A program made the position numbers and the translations under genes. From Paludibacter sp. (GTDB taxonomy: Bacteria > Bacteroidota > Bacteroidia > Bacteroidales > Paludibacteraceae): a DNA stretch of 33,082 nucleotides. Each line of letters begins with the position of its first letter. The first letter of the stretch is position 1. The notes beneath the pieces are model-generated. The model ran no database searches, was not told the origin of the DNA, and saw nothing but the letters and a program-made list of their open reading frames with translations. The stretch covers positions 1-33,082 of the forward strand of contig JAQUYE010000029.1 in the NCBI GenBank assembly GCA_028691965.1, written 5' to 3'. Of the stretch, positions 23,633-31,939 are shown piece after piece.

Positions 23633-24973
23633 ATGAAAATCACAGAATATATTAAAGCATCCTACAAATTTATTACCCACGATTTGTGGCGAACAACAGA
23701 TGCGGAGCTGGCAAAGCATAAACGACTACCTTTCCGACTGTTAAAAGTGGTGATGATAGCCGTCAGAGGAGTAAGCCGTGATAATTTAAATATCAACGCC
23801 TCGGCCCTTACCTATTCGGTTATGTTTGCACTGGTGCCAATGATCGCCCTGTTTATTGCTATCGGTAAAGGGTTTGGGATTGAAGCCAGCATTAAAGACT
23901 GGCTGACTGAAGCAATGGCAGCTCAAAAAGAGTTGATTCCTTTTATCATGGGTTTTGTTGATCGTTATCTTGAATCGTCGCAGGGCGGATTATTTATTGG
24001 TATTGGTATTGTGATTCTGTTGGTTACTGTTATGAATTTACTTAACCAGGTTGAACGTACCTTTAATAATATCTGGCAGGTTAATAAATCACGTTCCTTA
24101 CTGAGGCAATTTACCAGTTATTTTTCATCTCTCTTTGTGATACCGGTCCTGATTGCACTCACGGGGGGTATCAATATTTACTTCAGCAACCTGCTCGATC
24201 AATGGCAGTTAACTAAAGTGCTTTCGCCGCTATTGACACTGGGAATGAAATTTACTCCCTATCTTATAAGCTGGTTGGTTTTCACAGCCATCTACATCTC
24301 TGTTCCCAATACCAAAGTAACCTTTAGAAGTGGATTTATAGCTGGTATCGTAGCAGGAACTGCATTTCAGTTTTTCCAGGTTTTATACATTGAAGGTCAA
24401 AGTTACCTTTCGCGTTATGATGTTGTATACGGTAGTTTTGCTGCCATCCCTTTATTATTATTGTGGCTGCAGATTTCGTTTACTATCCTTTTGTTGGGTG
24501 CCGAAATTTCATACGCTTCCCAGAACCTGCAAAACTACGACTACGAAGGTGATACAAATGCAATAAGTATTCGGTATAAAAAATTTATAAGTTTATTTCT
24601 TACCTATATAATTATTAAGCGTTTTGAAAACAACGAAGCCCCGGTTCGTGATGATGAGTTTTCAACACTCTACAAATTACCGATACGATTAATAAATCAG
24701 GTATTATCCGAACTTACCAATGCACGGATAATTACCGAAATTGTTGATAGCGATGAAAAGTCGAAAGCCTATCAGCCGGCCATGGACATTCATCAGTTAG
24801 ATATTAAAACCCTCTTCGAACGACTTGAATCAGATGGAGCTGAGTTGTTTCTCAGCAATAAAAGTGAAGAACTGGACAGGCTCTGGAATATATACCTCAA
24901 CCTGAACGACCCCGAACATAAGGAAGACGAGTTAAAATTGATAAAAGACATTTTGCTGGAAAAGAAAAAATGA
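23633..24973 (+). CDS. YihY/BrkB family membrane protein
   Basis: A 446-residue inner-membrane protein. After a cytoplasmic N-terminus, the domain of about six helices (residues ~55-300) carries NINASALTYSVMFALVPMIA, LLNQVERTFNNIWQV and YGSFAAIPLLLLWLQISFTI, all typical of YihY (once misnamed RNase BN). The C-terminal ~130 residues are soluble, charged, and look like a winged helix (FSTLYKLPIRLINQVLSELT, NARIITEIV). The family's transport role is unproven. An in-frame ATG at 23618 gives five extra residues; I prefer 23633 (MKITEYIKAS). It ends in TGA 9 bp before coaE. Confidence 0.88.
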   Translation: MKITEYIKASYKFITHDLWRTTDAELAKHKRLPFRLLKVVMIAVRGVSRDNLNINASALTYSVMFALVPMIALFIAIGKGFGIEASIKDWLTEAMAAQKELIPFIMGFVDRYLESSQGGLFIGIGIVILLVTVMNLLNQVERTFNNIWQVNKSRSLLRQFTSYFSSLFVIPVLIALTGGINIYFSNLLDQWQLTKVLSPLLTLGMKFTPYLISWLVFTAIYISVPNTKVTFRSGFIAGIVAGTAFQFFQVLYIEGQSYLSRYDVVYGSFAAIPLLLLWLQISFTILLLGAEISYASQNLQNYDYEGDTNAISIRYKKFISLFLTYIIIKRFENNEAPVRDDEFSTLYKLPIRLINQVLSELTNARIITEIVDSDEKSKAYQPAMDIHQLDIKTLFERLESDGAELFLSNKSEELDRLWNIYLNLNDPEHKEDELKLIKDILLEKKK

Positions 24974-24982
24974 TTCGTTTTA

Positions 24983-25570
24983 GTGTATACTGCCTTGAAG
25001 AAAATTATTGGGATAACAGGAGGAATCGGAGGAGGTAAAACCACCTTGTCAAATCGGCTCAGAAAAGCTGGTTATCCGGTGTATGATACCGATCTGGAGG
25101 CAAAACGTTTGCAAAACGAAGACCCGGAATTAATAGCAGCCATCAAGGACTTACTTGGACCTGATGTGTATGTTGATGATCGTTTAGACCGGCCCGCGGT
25201 TGCTGCCAGGGTGTTTAGTAATGCGACTTTGTTGGGCCGCTTAACCCGATTAGTGCATCCGGTAGTTAAACGTGATTTTATGAAATGGGTTAGTTTACAG
25301 CAATCTCCCTTAGTATTTATCGAAAGTGCAGTTTTGTTTGAAGGAGGATTTGATACATTAACAACTAAAAATATTGTGGTGACTGCACCCGAGGAGATTC
25401 GAATAGAGCGGGTGATGCATCGTGATCAACTTACACGGGAACAGGTGGTGAAGAGGATAAACAATCAGCTTCCTGAACCGGATAAAGAAGCCAGAGCAGA
25501 TTTGGTAATCTATACCGACACCGGATTACCACCCGATGAACTACTAAAAAAAGTGCTTAGTGAATTATAA
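24983..25570 (+). CDS. coaE: Dephospho-CoA kinase
   Basis: A 195-residue P-loop kinase for the last step of coenzyme A synthesis. It has GITGGIGGGKTTLSNRLRKA (10-29), DTDLEAKRL, the CoA-binding region LVHPVVKRDFMKW and FIESAVLFEGGFD. No in-frame ATG fits: the start is GTG at 24983 (or TTG at 24995), while an ATG overlapping the yihY stop is in another frame. The family's N-terminus sits at residue 6-8, so either start is acceptable. The last codons (KKVLSEL-stop) form the left arm of the terminator that ends the operon. Confidence 0.92.
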   Translation: MYTALKKIIGITGGIGGGKTTLSNRLRKAGYPVYDTDLEAKRLQNEDPELIAAIKDLLGPDVYVDDRLDRPAVAARVFSNATLLGRLTRLVHPVVKRDFMKWVSLQQSPLVFIESAVLFEGGFDTLTTKNIVVTAPEEIRIERVMHRDQLTREQVVKRINNQLPEPDKEARADLVIYTDTGLPPDELLKKVLSEL

Positions 25571-25591
25571 TCTCACTAAGCACTTTTTTTT
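25546..25591. terminator. Bidirectional terminator between coaE and DPP III genes
   Basis: An 18-bp perfect inverted repeat: A-rich left arm 25546-25563 (inner part AGTGCTTAGTGA) and right arm 25573-25590 (TCACTAAGCACT then T). The loop is 9 nt. Both outer ends supply a T-tract on the appropriate strand, so it stops coaE (+) and DPP III (-) transcription. The left arm lies inside the coaE coding sequence; the DPP III stop is 19 bp beyond the right arm. Confidence 0.93.
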
Positions 25592-25608
25592 AACAGGACT
25601 TCAACTTC

Positions 25609-27639
25609 TTAATTCATCGAAGGCAGAACAGAGTATTCACGGGAGTAACGAAGGTGTTGATCAACGTAGTTTTCATCGTAAGTTACTTGTACATCAGCAA
25701 TGCTTCCATCTTCAGCTTTTACCAGGGTGTATACCGGATTTACAAATCCTTTGTAAGGTGCGATATTTAACTTGGCATATCGATCCAGAACTTCGGTATG
25801 AATTTCCTGATTTACTTTCACGGCATAGGTTTCAACCATTTGCTTAGCAGCTTCAAAATCGCCGGTTGATTTAATGCGTTGAATTTCCTTCAGCAGTTCC
25901 CCAAACAGACCACGGAGTTTTTCATAATCGTTGACAACCACAAAGGTCTTTCCGTTCACCTTTTTGAGTTCAACCACTTTATCGTCTTTTCCTTTCTCGT
26001 ATACCCACGAAGCTATTAACTGACGGTTACGCATGTGCGCCTGTTCAATATTTTTACCGGGCTGAATACGGGTTAACTGAGTCATCAGGCCATTCATCAG
26101 ATAACTGTAGTACTGTGTTTTATAGGCCTCCATGTCGGGAAGTAATCCTAATTCGACCAATTTTGGGTCGGCAACATAATACAAACCAAATAAGTCGGCA
26201 CGTGCTTCTTCTATCGGCGAACCGTAGGCTTTTAAGGCATCCGGACTAACACCCGGCAGTAATTTTCCCGAACCATGACCAAGGCATTCATGCAAATCAG
26301 TGTGAAGGTTATCAGTAAGGGCACCATAGTTGACTGCGCGTTCAATTTCTTCCTTACTTACCATAAACTCTTCACGGAAACCACTTCCTGATGAAGCCTG
26401 GTTGTACGCTTCGGTAATGTTTTCGATGGTTACCGACTTAGATCCATGTTCGGCACGAATCCAGTTCGAGTTGGGCAGGTTGATACCAATTGGAGTAGCA
26501 GGGTAACAATCACCTCCCAGCATCGCTACCGTAATCACCTTAGCAGTAACACCTCTTACTTCTTCTTTCTTATATTGCTTATCAGTAGGTGAATTATCCT
26601 CAAACCACTGAGCATTATCACTGATAATGGTGGTTCGTTTGGTTGCTTCCACGTCTTTGAAATTCACAATCGACTCCCAGGTAGCCTTCATTCCAAGCGG
26701 ATCGGTATAGGTTTCAGTAAAACCATTCACGAAATCAACCTGTGAATTCAGGTCTTGTAACCAGAAAATAGAGTATTTGTCGTAGGTTTCAAGATTACCG
26801 GTCTCGTAATAATCGATCAGGGTTGAAATTACTTTCTTCTGACTTTCGTTTTCAGCAACTTCAGCAGCTTTGTGTAACCAGCCTACAATGCGAATGATAG
26901 CTTCTGAATACATCCCTCCTACTTTCCACTTAATCTCCTGAATCTTACCGTCTCTTTTCACCACTTTGCTATTCAGACCGTAAGGTACCGGACGTGGATC
27001 GTTGGGATTAGCCATTCCCTGATAAAAAGCTTCTACTTCGGCCTGACTTACTCCCTCATAGAAGTTATTGGCCGAGCTGAGAACCAGATCAACATCGTTT
27101 TCCTGATTGGTGCGTTTTGGATAAAGCGCCGGATCGAAGATTACCGGAAATACGCGTGCAATGAATGAATCAACCGACTCGCCGGTGGCCAGTGGCAGTT
27201 GGGTAGAATCAATCCCTTGTACAGCCGTACGCAGAAAGTCTTCAGAAAATCCGGGTTTAAATTTATCCTCTGAATAATGGTGATGAATACCATTTCCCAT
27301 CCAAACCTGTTTCAGGTAGGTAGTCATAGCTTCAAAATCAGCAGCCGTTTTATCTCCGGTATAATTCACATACACAGCCTCGAGCAACCTGCGAATGCTA
27401 AGGTTATTTTTGTGATTCTGATCGAATAAAATATCACGACCTTCAAGAGCAGCCTGCGATAGATAATACACCAGCATTTTCTGATTCAATGATAACTGGT
27501 CAAAATTATTAACCTTATACCTAAGAATCTGTACGTCAGCAAAACGGTCGACTTCGTATTGGAAGTCAGCTTCTTTTTGTTGTTGGCCGCATGCAGCCAG
27601 CAGTAAACCTGTCATAATGATACTTGTAAGTTTCTTCAT
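25609..27639 (-). CDS. Dipeptidyl peptidase III lipoprotein (M49)
   Basis: A 676-residue zinc peptidase of family M49 that removes N-terminal dipeptides. The M49 zinc motif is HECLGH at 450-455 and the third ligand is in EEARAD (about 477-482), the same positions as in the Bacteroides thetaiotaomicron enzyme. The N-terminus MKKLTSIIMTGLLLAACGQQ has a lipobox with Cys17, so the enzyme is lipidated and placed in the outer or inner membrane, facing the periplasm or outside. It follows mazG by 12 bp, and its 3' end is guarded by the bidirectional terminator. Length is normal; no defects seen. Confidence 0.93.
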   Translation of the reverse strand: MKKLTSIIMTGLLLAACGQQQKEADFQYEVDRFADVQILRYKVNNFDQLSLNQKMLVYYLSQAALEGRDILFDQNHKNNLSIRRLLEAVYVNYTGDKTAADFEAMTTYLKQVWMGNGIHHHYSEDKFKPGFSEDFLRTAVQGIDSTQLPLATGESVDSFIARVFPVIFDPALYPKRTNQENDVDLVLSSANNFYEGVSQAEVEAFYQGMANPNDPRPVPYGLNSKVVKRDGKIQEIKWKVGGMYSEAIIRIVGWLHKAAEVAENESQKKVISTLIDYYETGNLETYDKYSIFWLQDLNSQVDFVNGFTETYTDPLGMKATWESIVNFKDVEATKRTTIISDNAQWFEDNSPTDKQYKKEEVRGVTAKVITVAMLGGDCYPATPIGINLPNSNWIRAEHGSKSVTIENITEAYNQASSGSGFREEFMVSKEEIERAVNYGALTDNLHTDLHECLGHGSGKLLPGVSPDALKAYGSPIEEARADLFGLYYVADPKLVELGLLPDMEAYKTQYYSYLMNGLMTQLTRIQPGKNIEQAHMRNRQLIASWVYEKGKDDKVVELKKVNGKTFVVVNDYEKLRGLFGELLKEIQRIKSTGDFEAAKQMVETYAVKVNQEIHTEVLDRYAKLNIAPYKGFVNPVYTLVKAEDGSIADVQVTYDENYVDQHLRYSREYSVLPSMN

Positions 27640-27651
27640 ATTCTAAAAAAT

Positions 27652-28452
27652 TTATTCTCTATTCGTAGTTAACTCCTGTGCTTTTGCTTCATTCCAGAAT
27701 TCATCCATCTCAGCCAGCGACATTTTCTTAAGGTCTAAGCCCATAGCGATGGTTTGTGACTCAAGGTAATTGAAGCGGCGAATGAATTTACGATTTGTTC
27801 GTTCGAGAGCATTTTCAGGGTTAATTTTATATAAACGGGCAGCGTTAATCAAACTGAAAAACAAATCCCCGAACTCAGCTTCCATACGGTCCTGGTCCAT
27901 GGATTCAATCTCAGCCTGCAGCTCGTTAAACTCTTCCTTTACTTTATCCCATACCTGTGATTTTTCTTCCCAATCGAATCCTACATTACGAGCCTTGTCC
28001 TGTACCCTGTAGGCTTTAATGGTAGCAGGAAGTGAATTGGGTACACCGGCTAAAACCGAACGATTCCCACCCTTTTCCTTTAATTTAAGATCTTCCCAGT
28101 TTTGCATTACTTTATCCGGATTGTTGGCTTCAACTTCGCCGTAGATGTGAGGATGCCGGTAAATCAATTTCTCGGAAAGATTTTTCATTACATCATAGAT
28201 ATCAAAGTCGTTGGTTTCACTTCCCATCTGGGCATAAAACACCACATGAAGCAATAAATCCCCCAATTCTTTACTTATTTCCTTCTTATTATCCTTCAGG
28301 ATGGCATCAGCAAGTTCGTAGGTTTCCTCTATGGTTAGTGTTCTCAGGCTTTCAAAGGTCTGTTCCTTATCCCACGGACATTGCTGTCGGAGGTCGGCCA
28401 TTATTCCCAGTAAGCGTTCAAATTGTTCTTTCTTTTCTTCCAGCGTATGCAT
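27652..28452 (-). CDS. mazG: MazG nucleoside triphosphate pyrophosphohydrolase
   Basis: A 266-residue two-domain MazG. The N-terminal domain has CPWDKEQTFESLRTLTIEET followed by YELADAI and the metal motif KELGDLLLHVVFYAQ; the second has WDKVKEEFNELQAEI and EFGDLFFSLINAARLY. It cleaves NTPs/dNTPs to NMP and PPi, a house-cleaning activity, and in some bacteria tunes (p)ppGpp. A TTG two codons upstream (28458) is less likely than the ATG at 28450-28452 (MHTLEEKKEQ). It starts a two-gene run with the DPP III gene; a -7-like TACCTTTG is at 28481-28488 (minus). Confidence 0.92.
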   Translation of the reverse strand: MHTLEEKKEQFERLLGIMADLRQQCPWDKEQTFESLRTLTIEETYELADAILKDNKKEISKELGDLLLHVVFYAQMGSETNDFDIYDVMKNLSEKLIYRHPHIYGEVEANNPDKVMQNWEDLKLKEKGGNRSVLAGVPNSLPATIKAYRVQDKARNVGFDWEEKSQVWDKVKEEFNELQAEIESMDQDRMEAEFGDLFFSLINAARLYKINPENALERTNRKFIRRFNYLESQTIAMGLDLKKMSLAEMDEFWNEAKAQELTTNRE

Positions 28453-28480
28453 GTACAATTATTTAACTATATAATAAGTA

Positions 28481-28538
28481 CAAAGGTAGAAAAAAATACT
28501 GTTAGCTTCCTTCACTTATCATAAAATGGCTATATTTG
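28481..28538. promoter_or_regulatory. Divergent -7 boxes between mazG and the NAD(P)-binding gene
   Basis: Minus-strand TACCTTTG (28481-28488) lies 28 bp before the mazG ATG; plus-strand TATATTTG (28531-28538) lies 37 bp before the ATG at 28576. Both fit TAnnTTTG. Neither has a good TTTG at -33. Confidence 0.45.
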
Positions 28539-28575
28539 TATACTTAAATTAAGAATCTAATACAAGAGAAAACAC

Positions 28576-29220
28576 ATGAAAACAGCTGTACTGATTGGTG
28601 CAACTGGTTTGATAGGTGGTGAAATTTTACATCAGCTTATCAATCAGTCGCTATTCACTGAAATCCGCATCCTTGTTCGACGTCCCTATACAGCTCCTGA
28701 CCCCCGCGTCAGGGTACTACAACTCGACTTTACTGATAAGGAGGCCTTTCGCAAAGGCATACAGGGAAGTCACCATGTATTTTGTGCAGTAGGTACAACC
28801 CGCAGTAAAACACCCGATCTTAAGGAATACCGAAAAATTGATGTTGACATTCCTGTAACTGCTGCAAAACTGTGCGCGGAAGAAAATGTGATCAGTTTCC
28901 ACCTTGTCTCCTCGGTTGGCGCTTCAGGTAAGAGTTCTAACTTTTATACCCGTATGAAGGGTGAAGTTGAGGATACTGTTTCCGGGTTCTCCATCCCGGG
29001 TATTATTTTTTATCGACCATCATTATTACTAGGTAAACGAAAGGAACGACGTACTGCCGAAAAAATATCAGGTGGCATAATGAAATTGCTAACTCCCGTT
29101 ATACCTGATAAGTACAAACCAATTCAGGCTTCCACTGTTGCCAAAGCGATGATTCGCGATGCAATGAGCGCAGTAAAGGGGACAAAAGTGTACCATTACG
29201 CCGAAATGATACAAAACTAA
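28576..29220 (+). CDS. NAD(P)-binding atypical SDR protein
   Basis: A 214-residue Rossmann protein of the extended/atypical SDR type related to the HTATIP2/TIP30 group. The dinucleotide motif is VLIGATGLIGGEILHQLI (5-22), then LQLDFTD, HHVFCAVGTTRSK, and VSSVGASGKSSNFYTRMKGE with the Tyr and Lys of the SDR YxxxK pattern altered (YTRMK), followed by FYRPSLLLG. No signal peptide; cytoplasmic. Substrate unknown. Monocistronic, followed ~60 bp later by a hairpin. Confidence is high for the fold and low for the role. Confidence 0.8.
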   Translation: MKTAVLIGATGLIGGEILHQLINQSLFTEIRILVRRPYTAPDPRVRVLQLDFTDKEAFRKGIQGSHHVFCAVGTTRSKTPDLKEYRKIDVDIPVTAAKLCAEENVISFHLVSSVGASGKSSNFYTRMKGEVEDTVSGFSIPGIIFYRPSLLLGKRKERRTAEKISGGIMKLLTPVIPDKYKPIQASTVAKAMIRDAMSAVKGTKVYHYAEMIQN

Positions 29221-29272
29221 AACTATCCACCTTATTGGTTAAAATGTCCTCCCTTACCGAAGCTTTCCTGAC

Positions 29273-29316
29273 TAATTTTGCCGAAGCTTATTTTAAGGAA
29301 GCTTTCGCTTTTTTTT
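29273..29316 (+). terminator. Hairpin and T-run before the FAS1 lipoprotein gene
   Basis: CGAAGCTT and AAGCTTTCG form a stem with a bulge (29282-29307), followed by eight T (29309-29316), which suits a terminator for the preceding gene. Just before it, TAATTTTG (29273-29280) fits a -7 box, so the hairpin might instead lie in the leader of the next gene. The two readings cannot be separated here. Confidence 0.45.
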
Positions 29317-29329
29317 GAAAATATACTTA

Positions 29330-31915
29330 ATGAAAATAACCATGAGAACATCAATCACACGCTTACAGAATTTAAAATTCCGTGGGTGGCTGATGGTACT
29401 GTTACTGGCAGGTGTTGCGTTGACATCCTGTGACAAGTATCCACTCGACGACGAGGAGCCCGATTGGCTGGGAGCCAGTATTTACGATTACCTGAAAACA
29501 GATGGCAGGTTTAGCAACTACCTGCGACTGGCCGACGATCTGGAGTATGTCGAGGTACTTAGTAAGACAGGTAGTAATACTCTGTTTGTAGCCACCGACT
29601 CAGCATTTAATGAGTTTTACAAAAACAATCCCTGGGGAGTACGCAGGTACGAAGATCTCACTCCGGCTCAGAAGAGTCTGATTCTGAATTTCGGGATGAT
29701 CAATAATGCCTACCTGGTGGATATGCTGGCCGATTACAATAATAATGGTCTTCGAGAAGGAGCCGCCATGCGGAGGCAGACTGCAGTAACTGTACTCGAC
29801 ACCATTCCTTATAATAGTGGTGACCAACTACCTAAGACTAAATACTGGGATTATTACCGGACTAATGGAATGTATATCCTGAAGGATAACACTCCGCTTA
29901 CCCTGATGTATTTTACGGAACCCCATATGGTACAGAATCTGATTTCCAATCACGATTTTAATATTATTACCGGACTCACCCGTAACGAGAACGATGCTCA
30001 CTTATTCGGCATTAAAATAATCCGGAAAGATATCACCTGTAAGAATGGTTACCTTAATATACTGGAGAAAGTAATGATTCCACCGGTGAACATGGCCGAA
30101 TATGTAAGTACCAACAGCAATACATCCATATTCGCTGAAGTACTGAATCGTTTTTGTGCTCCTTATTACGACAGCGAAAATACAATCGCCTATCGTCAAA
30201 TCAACACCTCGTTTAGTGATTCAATCTTCGTAAAACGTTATTTTGCACGTATTGGTGGAATTAACCGCTACCCTGCCGGACAAGCAGTGCCGACTGATAT
30301 GTTGCTTCCGTTTGATCCGGGATGGAACTCCTACATTCGTATTGCTCAGGGAAATGCGTTACAGTCGGATATGGCTGCCATGTTTGTGCCAACCAATGAT
30401 GCAATGAACGAATATATTAATTCGGGTGCAGGTGCCGTATTAAAAGATCGATTCAAATCGTGGGACAGTATCCCGAATGATATTCTTCCCCTGTTTATAA
30501 AACGTCATATGCGAACCTCATTTATAGAATCAGTACCCAGCAGGTTTGCAACCATGGTAGATGAAGATAACTCGGTTCTGCCTGTTAAGGAAGCTGATAT
30601 CGTTAAAGCGTACATCGGTACTAACGGAGTTATTTTTGAAACCAACAAAGTATATCCTCCCGACGATTATATCTCAGTATATGGTCCGGTATTGTTGAGT
30701 GCCAACGATGCTACCGATGATAATAAGACCAAAATATGGAAATGGGCGATTACGCAAAACGACTTTCGCCTGTACCTGAACTCATTAGTAAGTACCTATA
30801 GCTTCTTTGTACCTACAGATGAATATTTCAAAAACTACATCGATCCTGTTTCAATTGGTAAAGATGTAATCAGCGGATTGCGATCCTTTTACAATACAAG
30901 AACCAATGCAGTCAATGCTGCGATTCACCAGTACTTTCCTGAATCAAACAGCTTTGGTGACTCAATTGGTGTAATCACCGCCGAACCTTTCCTTCGAAAC
31001 AGAATGCTCGACATGCTGAACTCGCATGTAGTAGTAGGAAGTGTGGAATCGGGACGTGAATTCTATATTACCAAAGGAAACGTAGCTCTTAAAGTAAGCG
31101 GTAGTAACAACGACCTGAAAATTGAGGGGGGCGGAAATATAAGCATGAACGAAACAATAAACACAACAAGGGCTTACAGTCAGTCGAATGGTAAGACCTA
31201 TTTTATTGATCGTCCCATACAGGCTCCTCAACAGTCGGTATATAAGGTGTTGAGTGAAACTCCTCAATTCAGTGCCTTCTTTGCATTGCTCTCAGGTTTC
31301 CCTGCCGATAGCAAATCAGTTGTATTTGTAAGCAAATCCAACTTCTTCGGGATCGACTATAACGTTAAGTTCTTTAATACCTTTAATTACACGGTTTATG
31401 TACCTACTAATGACGCTATAAACGATGCCATCAATAAAGGCTTAATAAAACCCTGGGATACAGAGGGGGCTATTGTAGGAATAAATGACTTAACCGATGA
31501 AACTGAACGACAGGCTGAGATAGTTAAACTGGAACGTTTTGTTCGTTATCATTTCCAGGATAATTCCGTATTTGTCGACAAGGTAGCACAGAATAAGGTA
31601 TTTCAATCGGCCACTATCAAACTAAATGATGTAAATACTCATTTCAACACCTTTAAAAATAAGTATTATAAGTTGGGGGTTAGTAGTAATGGCGGAGATT
31701 TAGTACTTACCACTGAACAGAATAAAACAGCGCGGCTTGTCAAAACTGATAACCTTTATAATATAATGACAAGGGATTATGTATTCAACAACCGCCCGTC
31801 ATCGTTTAAAAATGCTGATGGTACCGGTAGTGGAGCAGAATACAGCACTTCTACCATTCTTACATCATCAACGGCGGTAATCCATCAGATTGATGCAGTG
31901 TTGACCTTTGAATAA
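29330..31915 (+). CDS. Multi-FAS1 (fasciclin) domain surface lipoprotein
   Basis: An 861-residue lipoprotein: long basic N-terminus, hydrophobic segment and lipobox VALTSCDKYP with Cys34. Four FAS1-like H1 motifs are visible: TLFVATDSAFNEF near 85, AAMFVPTNDAMNEY near 352, SFFVPTDEYFKNY near 493 and YTVYVPTNDAINDA near 689. The last motif-to-end section closes with AVIHQIDAVL, the usual FAS1 ending. FAS1 domains mediate adhesion; in Bacteroidota such lipoproteins are often encoded beside SusC/SusD-like pairs and lie at the cell surface. The start is ATG 29330 (or 29342); a TTG extends the frame to 29315. It is 24 bp ahead of the SusC gene, so they form one operon. Ligand unknown. Confidence 0.82.
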   Translation: MKITMRTSITRLQNLKFRGWLMVLLLAGVALTSCDKYPLDDEEPDWLGASIYDYLKTDGRFSNYLRLADDLEYVEVLSKTGSNTLFVATDSAFNEFYKNNPWGVRRYEDLTPAQKSLILNFGMINNAYLVDMLADYNNNGLREGAAMRRQTAVTVLDTIPYNSGDQLPKTKYWDYYRTNGMYILKDNTPLTLMYFTEPHMVQNLISNHDFNIITGLTRNENDAHLFGIKIIRKDITCKNGYLNILEKVMIPPVNMAEYVSTNSNTSIFAEVLNRFCAPYYDSENTIAYRQINTSFSDSIFVKRYFARIGGINRYPAGQAVPTDMLLPFDPGWNSYIRIAQGNALQSDMAAMFVPTNDAMNEYINSGAGAVLKDRFKSWDSIPNDILPLFIKRHMRTSFIESVPSRFATMVDEDNSVLPVKEADIVKAYIGTNGVIFETNKVYPPDDYISVYGPVLLSANDATDDNKTKIWKWAITQNDFRLYLNSLVSTYSFFVPTDEYFKNYIDPVSIGKDVISGLRSFYNTRTNAVNAAIHQYFPESNSFGDSIGVITAEPFLRNRMLDMLNSHVVVGSVESGREFYITKGNVALKVSGSNNDLKIEGGGNISMNETINTTRAYSQSNGKTYFIDRPIQAPQQSVYKVLSETPQFSAFFALLSGFPADSKSVVFVSKSNFFGIDYNVKFFNTFNYTVYVPTNDAINDAINKGLIKPWDTEGAIVGINDLTDETERQAEIVKLERFVRYHFQDNSVFVDKVAQNKVFQSATIKLNDVNTHFNTFKNKYYKLGVSSNGGDLVLTTEQNKTARLVKTDNLYNIMTRDYVFNNRPSSFKNADGTGSGAEYSTSTILTSSTAVIHQIDAVLTFE

Positions 31916-31939
31916 TAATCCGGATAAAAGAAAAAACAA

